A stretch of DNA of 64,000 bases, taken from Ogataea parapolymorpha DL-1 (taxonomy: Eukaryota; Ascomycota; Pichiomycetes; Pichiales; Pichiaceae). Position numbers and translations under genes: made by a program. Location of the stretch: contig NC_027862.1 in assembly GCF_000187245.1 (NCBI RefSeq), positions 992,001-1,056,000 of the forward strand, written 5' to 3'. The first letter of the stretch is position 1, and each line of letters starts with the position of its first letter. Positions 35,723 to 46,000 of this stretch are shown piece after piece. Under the pieces are notes generated by a model. The model saw only the letters and a list, made by a program, of their open reading frames with translations, searched no databases and had not been told where the DNA came from.

Positions 35723-37615
35723 CTAATGAGAAGTAGTAATCTCATGGGCAGTTCCTTGTTTGGAAAGGGCATTGATGGTAGAACCCATAGCGTCAGCAGA
35801 CGCGGTTTCGTCATCGTCCTCCGCAGCCAGAAAGGCCCTTTCGTCAATATTAAGGTCAGCAAGCACTCTTTTCTCCATGTCTGGAATATCAGCCATACCG
35901 TACCAGAAAATGACAACACAGCCCAAAATACCACTGACACAGGAAAAGACCAGGGCAACAATACCCCTGGCAGTGAAACCAGCAGGAAGAGCCTTGACCT
36001 GGACGTTCTGACCGGTCAAGTCGAAGAGATCCTTGTCGTTGCCAGCAGCATTACCGGTGTAGGCCACGTTGACGTTTTCGCAAACGTGCTTCCAGTTGTC
36101 GGTCAAAGTCTCGTTGGCTTGGATTCCGAGAGGATCCTCCACCAAAACGAGAGCCAGACCTTGGGTCAAGTGCCATTCGATGTGGCAGTGGAAATACCAG
36201 ACACCTGGATTGTCGGCCTTGAATCTGATCACAAAGTGAGAGTTTGGATTCACGTAGATAACGTCTCTTCTCATTGGGTACTCAGGAGGAGTATATGGAG
36301 CAGATTCGTTGTAAGACTCAGGAGCATTGTCCGGGTACGCTGGACCTCTCTCGAAAACCTGGAACGCGTGACCGTGCAAGTGGAACGGATGCTTACCGGT
36401 ATCCTGGTTGTTGAGCACAATTTCAACAATTTCGTCCTTTTGCAAGACAAAAGTGTTGGTGTTAGTACCGTAGATGTAGGCATTGGTAGCGTTCTCGCCG
36501 GCAGACAAGACAGTTCCGAGAGTAGGCACCTTAGGAGCATGGTAGGTGATGTTGTTGAAGAAAGCATAGTTGATACCGTCGTACAAGTTGTTCATCACAA
36601 CGTCGACGGTAATCTGGTAGTCGTAGTGGTCGTACAACTCTTCTTTCTCCAACGGAACCAGGAAGAAGTCGTCAAGGTAGTCGTCAATCGAGTCGACCTT
36701 GTATTCTCCTGGCAGCTCAGCATTTTCGTCGTAGACAATATAATTGGTAGCGTTAAGCACTAGATCTTTAGGAACAACATCAAGCATCGTTTTGTCGAAC
36801 GCCTGCATGAAGGCAAAGTTCTTAGAAGTGTCGTTCTTGGTTGTAATCAAGACATCATAGCGCTGAGCAACGGTGATGTAGAGCATACTGGTCTCGTTTG
36901 GTTCCACGTAGATACCGTCAACTGCAACGACAGTGAACGTGTGGTCCTCCATGTACAAGTACTGAGAGACAAAACCACCGATGTTGATCAGACGAACATA
37001 GTATGTCTTGTTAGGTTCCACATTCCAGGTGTTATTTCTGGTATTATTCATCAGCAGATTCTGAGGAATCGGCTCTGCACCAGTTGGGTTGAACAGGTTC
37101 ATAAACTTGGGTGTCAGTTCGTCAACAAGGTCATGATACCACTCAGTGAGTGTAATGATAACCTCCTCGTCATATTCGTACGGCATATCAGGGTCCTCAA
37201 TGATAAACGCACCTCTCATACCATCCATATACTGACCATCCGTGTGAGAGTGGTACCAGAAAGAACCAACCTGATCAGGAACAGAAAAGTTATACAGCAT
37301 GGTGTCACCAGGAGCAATTGGGCACTGACTGATCATCGGCGGACCGTCCATTTGAGTGGACCCGCGCTGGAACAAGCCGTGGAAGTGAAGAGTAGTATTA
37401 GTATTGTTAAAACCGTTGGTCAAATAAACCTCGACCCGGTCACCCTTATTGACTCTAATATCAGGCCATGGGAATTCACCGTTACAGGTAATCACTGGCC
37501 TTTCAAAGGTACCGTCTGGGTTTGCAGTGCCCCAGCCGGTAGTCCAGTTAAAAACATGAGTTTCGGCCAGAGCAGCTGCTGCAAAAAAGGCGGAAGAAAG
37601 AATTGACAATCTCAT
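35723..37615 (-). CDS. FET3: Multicopper ferroxidase of the high-affinity iron uptake system
   Basis: Fet3 oxidises Fe(II) at the cell surface and hands Fe(III) to the permease Ftr1. The 630 residues begin with a signal peptide (cleavage likely after ALAE or nearby), followed by three cupredoxin domains with N-glycosylation sequons. Copper ligands are all present: HFHG and HSH in domain 1, HPFHLHGH and HCHIEWH in domain 3. The iron-site Glu in TEWYHD (Glu185 of yeast) and the Asp in FDKTMLD (Asp283) are kept. A membrane span lies at about 553-577 with a cytosolic tail. Upstream there is a TATAAG (37677-37682, minus strand) and two CCAAT-type boxes at 37714-37718 and 37791-37795. No FTR1 is adjacent. 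Confidence 0.95.
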   Translation of the reverse strand: MRLSILSSAFFAAAALAETHVFNWTTGWGTANPDGTFERPVITCNGEFPWPDIRVNKGDRVEVYLTNGFNNTNTTLHFHGLFQRGSTQMDGPPMISQCPIAPGDTMLYNFSVPDQVGSFWYHSHTDGQYMDGMRGAFIIEDPDMPYEYDEEVIITLTEWYHDLVDELTPKFMNLFNPTGAEPIPQNLLMNNTRNNTWNVEPNKTYYVRLINIGGFVSQYLYMEDHTFTVVAVDGIYVEPNETSMLYITVAQRYDVLITTKNDTSKNFAFMQAFDKTMLDVVPKDLVLNATNYIVYDENAELPGEYKVDSIDDYLDDFFLVPLEKEELYDHYDYQITVDVVMNNLYDGINYAFFNNITYHAPKVPTLGTVLSAGENATNAYIYGTNTNTFVLQKDEIVEIVLNNQDTGKHPFHLHGHAFQVFERGPAYPDNAPESYNESAPYTPPEYPMRRDVIYVNPNSHFVIRFKADNPGVWYFHCHIEWHLTQGLALVLVEDPLGIQANETLTDNWKHVCENVNVAYTGNAAGNDKDLFDLTGQNVQVKALPAGFTARGIVALVFSCVSGILGCVVIFWYGMADIPDMEKRVLADLNIDERAFLAAEDDDETASADAMGSTINALSKQGTAHEITTSH

Positions 37616-38220
37616 TCTCCCCAGAACGAAATTAGTATATGTGTGATGAAGAAGAAGCTCAGGATATTACAGGGTACTTATAAGGGTTTTTCAGGTGCCC
37701 TTAGCTGGACGCTATTGGCTGACCTGAAATGCACTGATTTTTTTGATAATATGCAGCTCTGCGTGTGGCGGTGAACAAAATTACAGACATCCAATAGGAG
37801 GTTAAAACTCGATTTGGACCAGAATGTCTTCGCTGAAAGCATTGAGGAAGCCAAAGTGCTTTTCTCAGTTTTTTGGAAGCACATTTAGGGCTCCTTATAT
37901 GCAATTCAGATAGTACCTATCTTAGTTCAAAATTTGCTCAAATATGGTTTTAATTCGAATAGTGCTTTGGCCAAATTTCTTGGTATTTTTTGACGGGAGC
38001 GTAAAAAAGACCTCAGCCACATTGTATGTAAACGGATGCCAAGCCTATTGTTTCCCTCCCTTTTCCTCCAAATCTTCCGATAATTCCACGCACAATGCAC
38101 AAAATTGCAAAGCCCAATTGTTGCAGAAGGGGCAAAAATAACAGGAAAAAAAACAATGTGCATTTCCGGATTGGAAGACCTGCAGGCAGGAGACCCGAGG
38201 CCGAAAAAAAAAATGGTGCG
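37616..38220. promoter_or_regulatory. FET3 promoter region and spacer to tRNA-Lys
   Basis: This 605-bp stretch holds no supported gene. The FET3-proximal part has a TATAAG at 37677-37682 (minus) and ATTGG/CCAAT pentamers at 37714-37718 and 37791-37795, about 100 and 180 bp before the ATG. A TGATAA at 37744-37749 could be a GATA-factor site of the iron repressor type, but a single hexamer is weak. The rest is AT-rich with A-runs. Confidence 0.4.
38204..38213 (-). terminator. RNA polymerase III terminator of tRNA-Lys
   Basis: Ten A on the plus strand, i.e. ten T on the tRNA coding strand, starting 7 bp past the tRNA 3' end. Confidence 0.8.
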
Positions 38221-38314
38221 CTCCTCATCAGGGGCTCGAACCCTGGACATTTCGGTCGACTTCCGAATTGGAATCCTTAAAAGCCGAACGCTCTACCAAC
38301 TGAGCTAATAAGGA
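38221..38314 (-). tRNA. tRNA-Lys (UUU) with a 21-nt intron
   Basis: Read on the minus strand the acceptor TCCTTAT pairs with ATGAGGA, with G as discriminator base. D stem GCTC/GAGC. Anticodon stem TTCGG/CCGAA. The anticodon TTT lies at complement 38279..38281, and the T arm contains GGGTTCGAGCCCC-like sequence. The intron (complement 38257..38277) is at the canonical 37/38 position. It closely resembles S. cerevisiae tRNA-Lys(UUU). Confidence 0.95.
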
Positions 38315-38371
38315 TGGAACACACCATGATTTGGGTACACTTTACCATATGGAGGGGTGACCTTGGAATTA

Positions 38372-38381
38372 GTCGATCGAC
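38372..38381. promoter_or_regulatory. Palindrome GTCGATCGAC before ELG1
   Basis: A perfect 10-bp palindrome, 58-67 bp before the ELG1 ATG, sharing the GTCGATCG core of the 11-mer found before the forkhead gene, HAP3/TAF11 and ACO2. An ACGCG follows 4 bp later. Confidence 0.4.
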
Positions 38382-38438
38382 TTAACGCGCTCATTTTTTT
38401 AACCGTGTTTAAGCACTCTTTTTACCTTGCCGTCTCTG

Positions 38439-40484
38439 ATGAACATAGTGGACGCTCGGTCTCGCCTAGAATCCGACGGCGGCAAGAAGATGAACACTCC
38501 TACCGAAATATTCAGGTCGTTTCGGCTCAAGGACAAGGCTCGTCACACGTCTCCTCAAGCTGATGAACCGGAATCGCAGGTATTATCTGAAAACACCCAA
38601 CAGAACGCCTCAGAGACAGCGAGTCCTGGTGTTTCCATAGCCTCAATTCTAATGCCCCCACGCAAAAAGTGTCTACCAGAACAACAGCAACAACGCAGAG
38701 CCATAGACCCCCACAATGTTGTACTCAAACTCCCCAAACGGCCTAAAATGTCTGGTGACTCCTTGCTGGAGAATGGCAGGTTCACCATCCAGTCCCCCCG
38801 TGTGAGGCCTGAGACGTTTAAAGTGACTTTGAAAATGGACTCAAGGAAACTCCGTAACGTGCTGCAGCCAAAACCAGTGCATGTGGTAGATCTCGAACAG
38901 GAAGAAGCTATTATAAGGCATGAAAAACCGCAATTCATGAATTCGTTTTTTCGCGCTGTTGCCGAGCGTGCAAAACGAGCGGACTCGGGTGAACTGGCGA
39001 GAAAAGACAAACCCAAAAGCATGGACGTTCCCGTCCTCGGAAAACTAGATTTTATGATTTACGACAAAAACGACATATTTCAGCATTCTCCTCTACGACT
39101 ACAACATAGAAAAACAGTACAGAACACGGCACAGCAGTTTTTGTTTTCACAAGAAGAGCATGACCAGTTAATGAAATGTTTCATCAAGAAGGGCCAGCCA
39201 AGAAGCCCTCAGTATACATATAGACATCTTCAGGAGACTATGGAAGATGTTGTGCGCCGCAAATACCAAAAGGTGCAGTGTGCGCCCTTTGACCGACTTT
39301 GCATAGAGCAGTTTTGCGACTCCAGTGCTCAGTGGTGCGATCTGTTCAGGCCGTCCAACTATCAGCATATTTTGCAACCTCAAACCTTGAATACAGATCT
39401 CTATCTGTGGCTGAAAAATATGTTTGTAAAGCTACGCAAGGTCGACACAGAAAAAAGAACCAAGCTACTCCGGAAGAGACAAGTACAGGCGGAAATGGAC
39501 GATTTCCTTGTGGACGAAGCATGCGACTCTGGAAACGAGACTGAGGACGAGGTTTTCGTGCCATGTCTGATAATAGAAGGCCCGACGGGGTCTGGCAAGA
39601 CGTCTGCGGTTTATTCCATCGTGAAAGAACAATTGCAGGGCCACGTATTTGAGCTTAACTCCAGTCAGAACAGAGCTCGTAAGAGTATTAATTTTCACTT
39701 GAGACAGATCGGCACCACTAAAAATGTGAACAATGGCCAGGACTACGGTCTCGTTTTATTTGACGATGTCGATCTGATCGACGACGAAGACGATAAGGAT
39801 TTCTGGCAGGCAGTGACCGAGCTGTTGACGTACTCGTACAGGCCAGTGGTGCTCACTACGCAAGAGCTGTCGAAAATTCCGCCAAATATCGTGAACCAAA
39901 GCACCGTATACTGTTTTACGCAACCGAATCAAAGTGTACATGCGCAGTATTTGGACTTGATTGGTCTTCGAATGGGCATGAAACTTGACGATAATTTATT
40001 ACAGCAACTTTGTGGCTATGACCTGCGCCACTCTCTGATGCAACTTCAGCTTCTGGGAAGCTGCTGCGACCGTAAGAAAGATGGTTTGGTGGAGATCAGG
40101 CAAGAAGACAGTCAGGAAGTTGCGCAACTGGCTTCGTTGCAGCAATTGGAGCACGACCATGAAATGAGATACTGCTACGACTCTTTAAGGCAGGAAGACT
40201 CCACATTCGATATATCTGTTGCTCATCGACAGACCGTTGATTTTTACTCATCCAAATTGTACCAAACCGGATCGAGATCTCGAGCTACGAGATATCTGGA
40301 TGGAGAAGAGTATCTGGAGCAGAACCCAGGCTGTGTCTTCAATCGCGTGAGCAGGAGCGTGTTTTCGACCGACATCCAGCCGTTCATCAAGGAAATGGCG
40401 CGTGGAGAGATGATGCGAATCCAGCTCGGGGGTAGGAGACTGTTTGATCTCGACCCGGTTGACTACTTTGATAAGCTCTTCTGA
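38439..40484 (+). CDS. ELG1: Elg1/ATAD5, large subunit of the PCNA-unloading RFC-like complex
   Basis: Elg1 replaces Rfc1 in an alternative clamp loader that removes PCNA, preferably SUMO- or ubiquitin-modified, after replication. The 681-residue protein has a disordered basic N-terminus and a conserved block with SAQWCDLFRPSNYQHIL (the RFC-box-like region). The AAA+ domain follows: Walker A GPTGSGKTSA at about 384-393 and Walker B GLVLFDDVDLI at about 436-446. The C-terminal collar starts around LRHSLMQLQLLG. The N-terminal EIFRSFRLKDKA may be part of a PCNA-interacting region, but no clean PIP box is seen. The first ATG in frame (38439) is used. Its TGA is followed at once by a 16-bp palindrome belonging to the ACO2 promoter. 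Confidence 0.85.
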   Translation: MNIVDARSRLESDGGKKMNTPTEIFRSFRLKDKARHTSPQADEPESQVLSENTQQNASETASPGVSIASILMPPRKKCLPEQQQQRRAIDPHNVVLKLPKRPKMSGDSLLENGRFTIQSPRVRPETFKVTLKMDSRKLRNVLQPKPVHVVDLEQEEAIIRHEKPQFMNSFFRAVAERAKRADSGELARKDKPKSMDVPVLGKLDFMIYDKNDIFQHSPLRLQHRKTVQNTAQQFLFSQEEHDQLMKCFIKKGQPRSPQYTYRHLQETMEDVVRRKYQKVQCAPFDRLCIEQFCDSSAQWCDLFRPSNYQHILQPQTLNTDLYLWLKNMFVKLRKVDTEKRTKLLRKRQVQAEMDDFLVDEACDSGNETEDEVFVPCLIIEGPTGSGKTSAVYSIVKEQLQGHVFELNSSQNRARKSINFHLRQIGTTKNVNNGQDYGLVLFDDVDLIDDEDDKDFWQAVTELLTYSYRPVVLTTQELSKIPPNIVNQSTVYCFTQPNQSVHAQYLDLIGLRMGMKLDDNLLQQLCGYDLRHSLMQLQLLGSCCDRKKDGLVEIRQEDSQEVAQLASLQQLEHDHEMRYCYDSLRQEDSTFDISVAHRQTVDFYSSKLYQTGSRSRATRYLDGEEYLEQNPGCVFNRVSRSVFSTDIQPFIKEMARGEMMRIQLGGRRLFDLDPVDYFDKLF

Positions 40485-40500
40485 CGCGTCGATCGACGCG
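40485..40500. promoter_or_regulatory. 16-bp perfect palindrome CGCGTCGATCGACGCG before ACO2
   Basis: The element starts at the base after the ELG1 stop codon and lies 97-112 bp before the ACO2 ATG. It contains the CGCGTCGATCG 11-mer on both strands, so it could bind a dimer. Confidence 0.6.
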
Positions 40501-40596
40501 AGATCTGTAAAAAAAAGTGGAAAAATTTTCTCCAGATGACTAAAGAAAAACGCACAATTTATTATTGGATCAGGAACTAGGACGTTTGGCCCCATC

Positions 40597-42969
40597 ATGT
40601 TAGTTTCGAGACCCAGCGTTCGCCATAGTAGAAGGCTGAGCCGTCATCTGGCAACCACGTTGGGCCAGATCAAGGCTCCAGCCGGATTCGAGTCTAGAAC
40701 TCCCCCATACGAAAAATTAATCAATAAACTATTCAAGGTCAAACATATTTTGAACAACCAGCCGCTCACCTTGGCAGAAAAAATCCTGTACGCGCACCTG
40801 GTCGAGCCAGAAGAGCTTTCTGGATCGACTTCGTCCAGAGACATTCGTGGAAACAAGTACCTAAAGCTGAACCCTGATAGAGTCGCCATGCAGGACGCTT
40901 CTGCTCAGATGGCGCTTTTGCAGTTCATGACCTGTGGAATGGCCTCCACCGCCGTTCCTGCGTCCATCCACTGTGACCACTTGATTGTGGGCAAAGAGGG
41001 AGCCGACATCGATCTCAAGTCCGCCATAGCCACCAACCAGGAAGTTTTCGACTTTTTGCAGAGCTGTGGTGAAAAATACGGAATCCAGTTCTGGGGGCCA
41101 GGATCGGGCATCATCCACCAGATCGTGCTGGAGAACTTTTCTGTTCCCGGTCTGATGATGCTTGGAACCGACTCGCACACCCCTAATGCTGGTGGTTTGG
41201 GAGCCATTGCCATTGGTGTTGGAGGAGCCGATGCTGTGGACGCTCTGACTGGAACTCCATGGGAACTCAAGGCCCCAAAGGTGCTGGGTGTTAAGTTGAC
41301 GGGACGGATGAACGGCTGGACCTCTCCAAAGGACGTTATCACCCATTTGGCTGGCATACTGACCGTCAGGGGAGGAACAGGCTATATTGTTGAATATTTC
41401 GGCGAAGGTGTCGAAAGCTTGAGCTGTACCGGTATGGCCACTATTTGTAACATGGGTGCTGAGATCGGAGCCACGACGTCGACCTTCCCAATGCAGGAGG
41501 CCCATGTCAGATACCTGTATGCCACGAACAGGGGCCCAATTGCAGACTTGGCCAAGTCTGTGAACCAGAACTACCAGTACATGACTGCTGATCCAGGCTG
41601 TGAATATGACCAAATAATCGAGATCGACCTCAGCACGCTGGAGCCCAGCGTGAACGGGCCGTTCACTCCAGATTTGTCTACGCCGATCTCAAAGCTCAAG
41701 GAGACCACCAAGGAGAACGAGTGGCCAGAAACCATTAGTGCCGGTTTGATTGGCTCGTGCACAAACTCGTCTTACCAAGACATGTCGCGTGCTGCTTCGA
41801 TCATCAGACAGGCGGCCAAGGCGGGCTTGAAGCCTAAGATTCCGTTCTTTGTGACCCCAGGGTCTGAGCAGATCCGTGCTACTATCGAGAGAGACGGTCT
41901 AATCAGCACGTTCGAGGAGAACGGCGCAATAGTGCTGGCCAACGCGTGCGGTCCTTGTATTGGCCAATGGGACAGAGGAGAGGCCGCTCCGAAGGATACC
42001 AATGTGATTTTCACCTCATTCAACAGAAACTTCCGTGCGAGAAACGACGGCAACAGAAACACCATGAATTTCCTCACGTCGCCGGATATTGTCACAGCCA
42101 TGATTTACTCTGGAGACATGAACTTCAATCCTATGAAGGACAGCATCAAGCTCGAGAACGGCGAGACGTTCAAGTTCGCTCCTCCTCACGGAGAAGAGCT
42201 CCCGTCCGAGGGATTTGTCGCTGGAAGAAAAGAGTTCTATCCTCCGTTGGAGCCCAAGCCCCAGCCAGAGGTGGCGGTCAACGTTTCGCCCGAATCCGAT
42301 AGACTGCAGCTTCTGGAACCGTTTGAGCCGTGGGACGGCAAGGAACTGCAGACCAGAGTGCTGATCAAGGTGGAAGGCAAGTGCACGACAGATCACATCT
42401 CTGCCGCTGGTGTGTGGCTCAAGTACAAGGGCCATCTGGAGAATATCTCGTACAACACTCTGATCGGCGCCCAGAACAAGGAAACCGGCGAGGTGAACGT
42501 TGCCTACGACTTCGACGGCAAGCCGTTCGGTATTCCAGAGCTCATGATGAAGTGGAAGGCCGAGAACGTCCCTTGGTGTGTGGTTGCGGAGCACAACTAC
42601 GGAGAAGGGTCTGCCAGAGAGCACGCTGCGCTGTCTCCACGATTCCTTGGAGGAAAGATCATTTTGGTCAAGTCGTTTGCGAGAATTCACGAGACCAACC
42701 TCAAGAAACAGGGAATGCTGCCGTTGACGTTTGCGGACGAGAACGACTACGACAGAATCAGCTCGACCGACCTGCTCACCACCGTCGGCCTGCCTGAGCT
42801 GGTCGCCAAGGGCGGCAACAACGGCGGCATTCTGAAGGTCAAGGTGACAAAACGCAATGGAGAGGAGTTTGTGATCGACTGCAAACACACCATGAGTGAG
42901 GACCAGGTGGAATTTTTCAAAGCTGGCTCTGCTATTAATTACATCGGTGAGCAAAAAAAACTGAATTAA
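40597..42969 (+). CDS. ACO2: Mitochondrial aconitase, ACO2 type
   Basis: A 790-residue aconitase-superfamily enzyme with a basic presequence (about 1-25, MLVSRPSVRHSRRLSRHL). The three iron-sulfur cysteines are in GSCTNSS and ACGPCIGQW, and the active-site SAREHAA lies in the swivelling C-terminal domain. DSHTPNAGGLG and CDHLI are standard. Phrases such as SAGLIGSCTNSSYQDMSRA and PRFLGGKIILVKSFARIHE point to Aco2 rather than Aco1 from what I remember of the two. In S. cerevisiae Aco2 serves lysine synthesis (homocitrate dehydration) besides a minor TCA role. Codon use is highly biased. A palindromic CGCGTCGATCG element lies just upstream. Confidence 0.88.
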   Translation: MLVSRPSVRHSRRLSRHLATTLGQIKAPAGFESRTPPYEKLINKLFKVKHILNNQPLTLAEKILYAHLVEPEELSGSTSSRDIRGNKYLKLNPDRVAMQDASAQMALLQFMTCGMASTAVPASIHCDHLIVGKEGADIDLKSAIATNQEVFDFLQSCGEKYGIQFWGPGSGIIHQIVLENFSVPGLMMLGTDSHTPNAGGLGAIAIGVGGADAVDALTGTPWELKAPKVLGVKLTGRMNGWTSPKDVITHLAGILTVRGGTGYIVEYFGEGVESLSCTGMATICNMGAEIGATTSTFPMQEAHVRYLYATNRGPIADLAKSVNQNYQYMTADPGCEYDQIIEIDLSTLEPSVNGPFTPDLSTPISKLKETTKENEWPETISAGLIGSCTNSSYQDMSRAASIIRQAAKAGLKPKIPFFVTPGSEQIRATIERDGLISTFEENGAIVLANACGPCIGQWDRGEAAPKDTNVIFTSFNRNFRARNDGNRNTMNFLTSPDIVTAMIYSGDMNFNPMKDSIKLENGETFKFAPPHGEELPSEGFVAGRKEFYPPLEPKPQPEVAVNVSPESDRLQLLEPFEPWDGKELQTRVLIKVEGKCTTDHISAAGVWLKYKGHLENISYNTLIGAQNKETGEVNVAYDFDGKPFGIPELMMKWKAENVPWCVVAEHNYGEGSAREHAALSPRFLGGKIILVKSFARIHETNLKKQGMLPLTFADENDYDRISSTDLLTTVGLPELVAKGGNNGGILKVKVTKRNGEEFVIDCKHTMSEDQVEFFKAGSAINYIGEQKKLN

Positions 42970-43007
42970 ATAGAGGCAAGAAATAGAATGTATAAAGCTC
43001 GGTAAGG

Positions 43008-46000
43008 CTACTCGTCTCTCGGCTGGATCTCGCAGCTCAGCTTCCAACTGCGGTCGTCCTCCTTCATGTTGATCTGCTTCACTTTCCAGATCTCAAGCAA
43101 AATCAGCTCCTGCAAGCACGGCACGCCGGCAATGTCGAACATATCGTCGAAACTCTGCGACTCGTCCTGCAACTGCAGCCGCAGGTTTCTGATGGTGGCA
43201 CTTCTGATCAGATCGATTTTCTGGTCCTTGTTGTACACCTTGCCCAGCTCGCCCGTATCTTTGTAGGGTATTTGCAGCGTCTGCAGATCAAGAATGATTT
43301 TGGTGATTTTAGTGTACTTGTCGACATTGATCAATTTTTGGTTCAGGAATGATTTCGTGTTGTCTCTGTAATTTGGATTGCCGTCCACGATAAACGTCAG
43401 GTCCTGCAAAAATAGCGAAAGATACGGCACCGTAGGAATGTCAAGGTTTTCTTCGAGATTAGAGAGCAGAAAGTCCCGGATCTTGCCGCGGTACACGTGG
43501 TAGTTCTTGTCGGGATGGATGATCGACGCCAAATATTGGAACAGCTCCTTGTACTTGTCGGAGAGACCGTCCCAGATCCGCGTGATCCGCGTGACCAGGA
43601 AGCTCTGCAGCGACGTCATGATCGACGCAAGTGAGTTGAAGTTCCGCAGGTATAGGCACGAGATCGCAATCTTGAGCCAGCACTTGACCGCGTGCACGCG
43701 CTGTTTCATGGTTAGTTTCGGTTGCAGGATGCTCTCGATGACGTAATCGCTCAACAGGTTGGTGAAGAGCACCGAGCGCTGAATGTTTGGTGAGAGGTTG
43801 AGGTGCAGTTTTTTGGACGTGAAGTTCTGGTTGAGCAGCTCCTCAGCCTTGATGGAGCAGAACATCTTGGACTCAATGAGAGTCAGCTGTTTGGCGATCT
43901 CGAGCCCGTTGAAGTTGAGCAGGGCCAGGTCCTGGTTGAGGATCTTCCAGCTCTCCTGAGCAGTTTTCCACCACGAGTCAAGCAGCGTCTGTGTGTCCAA
44001 GGGCACGAACTTGTCGAGCCGCATGTTCTCGCGCTGCCAATGCTCGCGCAGCATGTTTCTGTACGATAAAATGACTTTCTGGATCGACTCGAGCTGCTTG
44101 TCGCTTAGCAGCACCACGTTGGAGTCGGTATTCTTGAGGTCGATCGCCAAGCCGAGGTTGATCGACTGGCGACTGCCTCTGGTGGCCGTTCTCTCCAAAT
44201 CGTAAGTGTCGAGGTCGTCCAGCAGCGAGTTGTACGTGTCGAGATCGTTCATGATGCCGGCAGGGTCTGAGAACGAGAAGTTAGAGATGTGTCGCGAGAT
44301 GTGTTTGTGCTGCTGCTTTGGCGAGATTTTCCGTGGCACCAGTTGTGAGTCGTTGTCGATGTTGTTATAGTAGTTGAGTCTGTCCTTGATGGTCTCCACA
44401 GGCGGCATGCCAATCAACTTCGACGCTGTCTCGATCAGCCGGTGCGCCTCCAGCGGCAGGTACTCCTTAACGGCCTCGTTGAAAAAGTTCAACAAGGGTG
44501 GCAGCAGGTTATAGTCTGCCCTAGGCTTCCAGTAGCTCTCGAGCCACAGCATAAACGTCTTGCACACGAGTTGGCGTCTGTGCTTCATCTTGGACTCGAG
44601 TGACGAGTGCATGTGAAGGCTGCCGGTGCCGTTCTTCTTCTCGTTTTCGATAATCCTGTTGTTCACGTCGAAACGCGCCACAAGCTCTTCCAGAAGCACC
44701 GAGCCGTGCGAGAAAATCCGGAACGTGAGGAAAAACGTCGACACGAAAAAGTACTCGGGCGGATTCTTCTCGTCGGTCAGCAGCCAAACGAGCGCACGGA
44801 ACGACGCGCCCAGGATCTCGTTGTCCGGCCCGCGGAGCACCTCGTCCTCGTGGCTCACGTCGCCGGTCGGCTCGTCCAGCAGCTGGTCGAACGTGCCGTC
44901 GTTCTGAATAAACGGCGTGCTGTCCCCGGGAGTCACCTCCGCCAGGAAATCAAGCCCGTCTGCCGTGAGCTCCATGTTGGCCGCGTCACCTGCACGGAAC
45001 ATTGAGAACCGTTTCGATGCCCGCTTGTCGCTTCTTGCAGTTTTGTGCTGTTTCAGCTGTCTGGTGATCTCCTTGTCGGAAATGAGCCCCGTGGAGCAGA
45101 TTTTGATGAACGATTTTGGCGACACGTTCATCTCAAGGAAATCTGGATACTCGCGCGTGTTTGGTAGCTCGAAATCCTTCGTAGCAGCCAAAAACGTCTT
45201 GAGCACCTTGTATGACGTGCTCACCAGATAAACGAGTCGGCACGCGGTGTTGATCACAGCTCCGCCTTCTCTGGAGTAGAAGTACAAGTCTTTCGTTGGG
45301 GCGGCGCTGCGCGACGTGGCGGTGCCTGAACGCGTCAGCATCGGGGAGCTTTTTGTCCGGTTGGTAGCCACGTCCACCAGAACACGCACGTTGTGGTTGA
45401 ACTTTTCAAGAACGACGGTCAGCTCAGTGCTGTTGGTCTCCAGCAGTTTGAGCTGGTCGGCTGTCGAGAGATTTGAACGCGCAACAGCCGGCAGCTTGTA
45501 GCCAGGCGGGACGACGGTCTTGATAAGCGAGCTAATAAATTGCAACTCGCGAACCTGAAGGTTGATCTGGCTGACAATGTTCTCCAGCAGTTGGCCGCCC
45601 TTGACGTTGTGCTCTACTAGATCCAACCGCCCCGAAATGAGCGCAAAGTAGCCCATCAGATGGTTGTATAGCTCGTTCACGCGTGGCGCAGCATGTGGCG
45701 GTGCAGACAGGTAGCGCACGGGCACGAGCTGCGACGAGGTTATGAGCTGCTTGTCTCTATTAACCAGATCGTCGCTTTCGAGCCCCCACACGTCCAAAAA
45801 CGTGATGGCCTTCTGCAGAACCTGGTACGCGAGCAGCTGGAGATACTCGATTTTTTTCACGTCCATGGTGTTGAGGAAGTCTTTGGCCTTGTAAATCAGG
45901 TCCGACCAGTCGCGCAGCAGTTTCTTGCGCAGTCTGCGCACGATCGGCTTGCGTTGCACGATGTCGCTCGTCCGCGAAATGCAGTCTGTCTCCTTGAGCA

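Noticed and set aside
35627..36763. 378-codon open frame antisense to FET3
   Set aside because: It has no ATG-rich family-like start, no domain and lies fully within the well-supported FET3 coding region; biased FET3 codons explain the open frame.
37927..38308. Short overlapping frames around tRNA-Lys
   Set aside because: They include the tRNA and its T-run, lack family features and contradict one another in frame and strand.
42016..43047. 343-codon frame antisense to the 3' half of ACO2, and a 250-codon one at 40861-41613
   Set aside because: Both mirror strongly biased ACO2 codons; the composition (Arg/Val/Leu/His-rich, no domain) is typical of a shadow frame.
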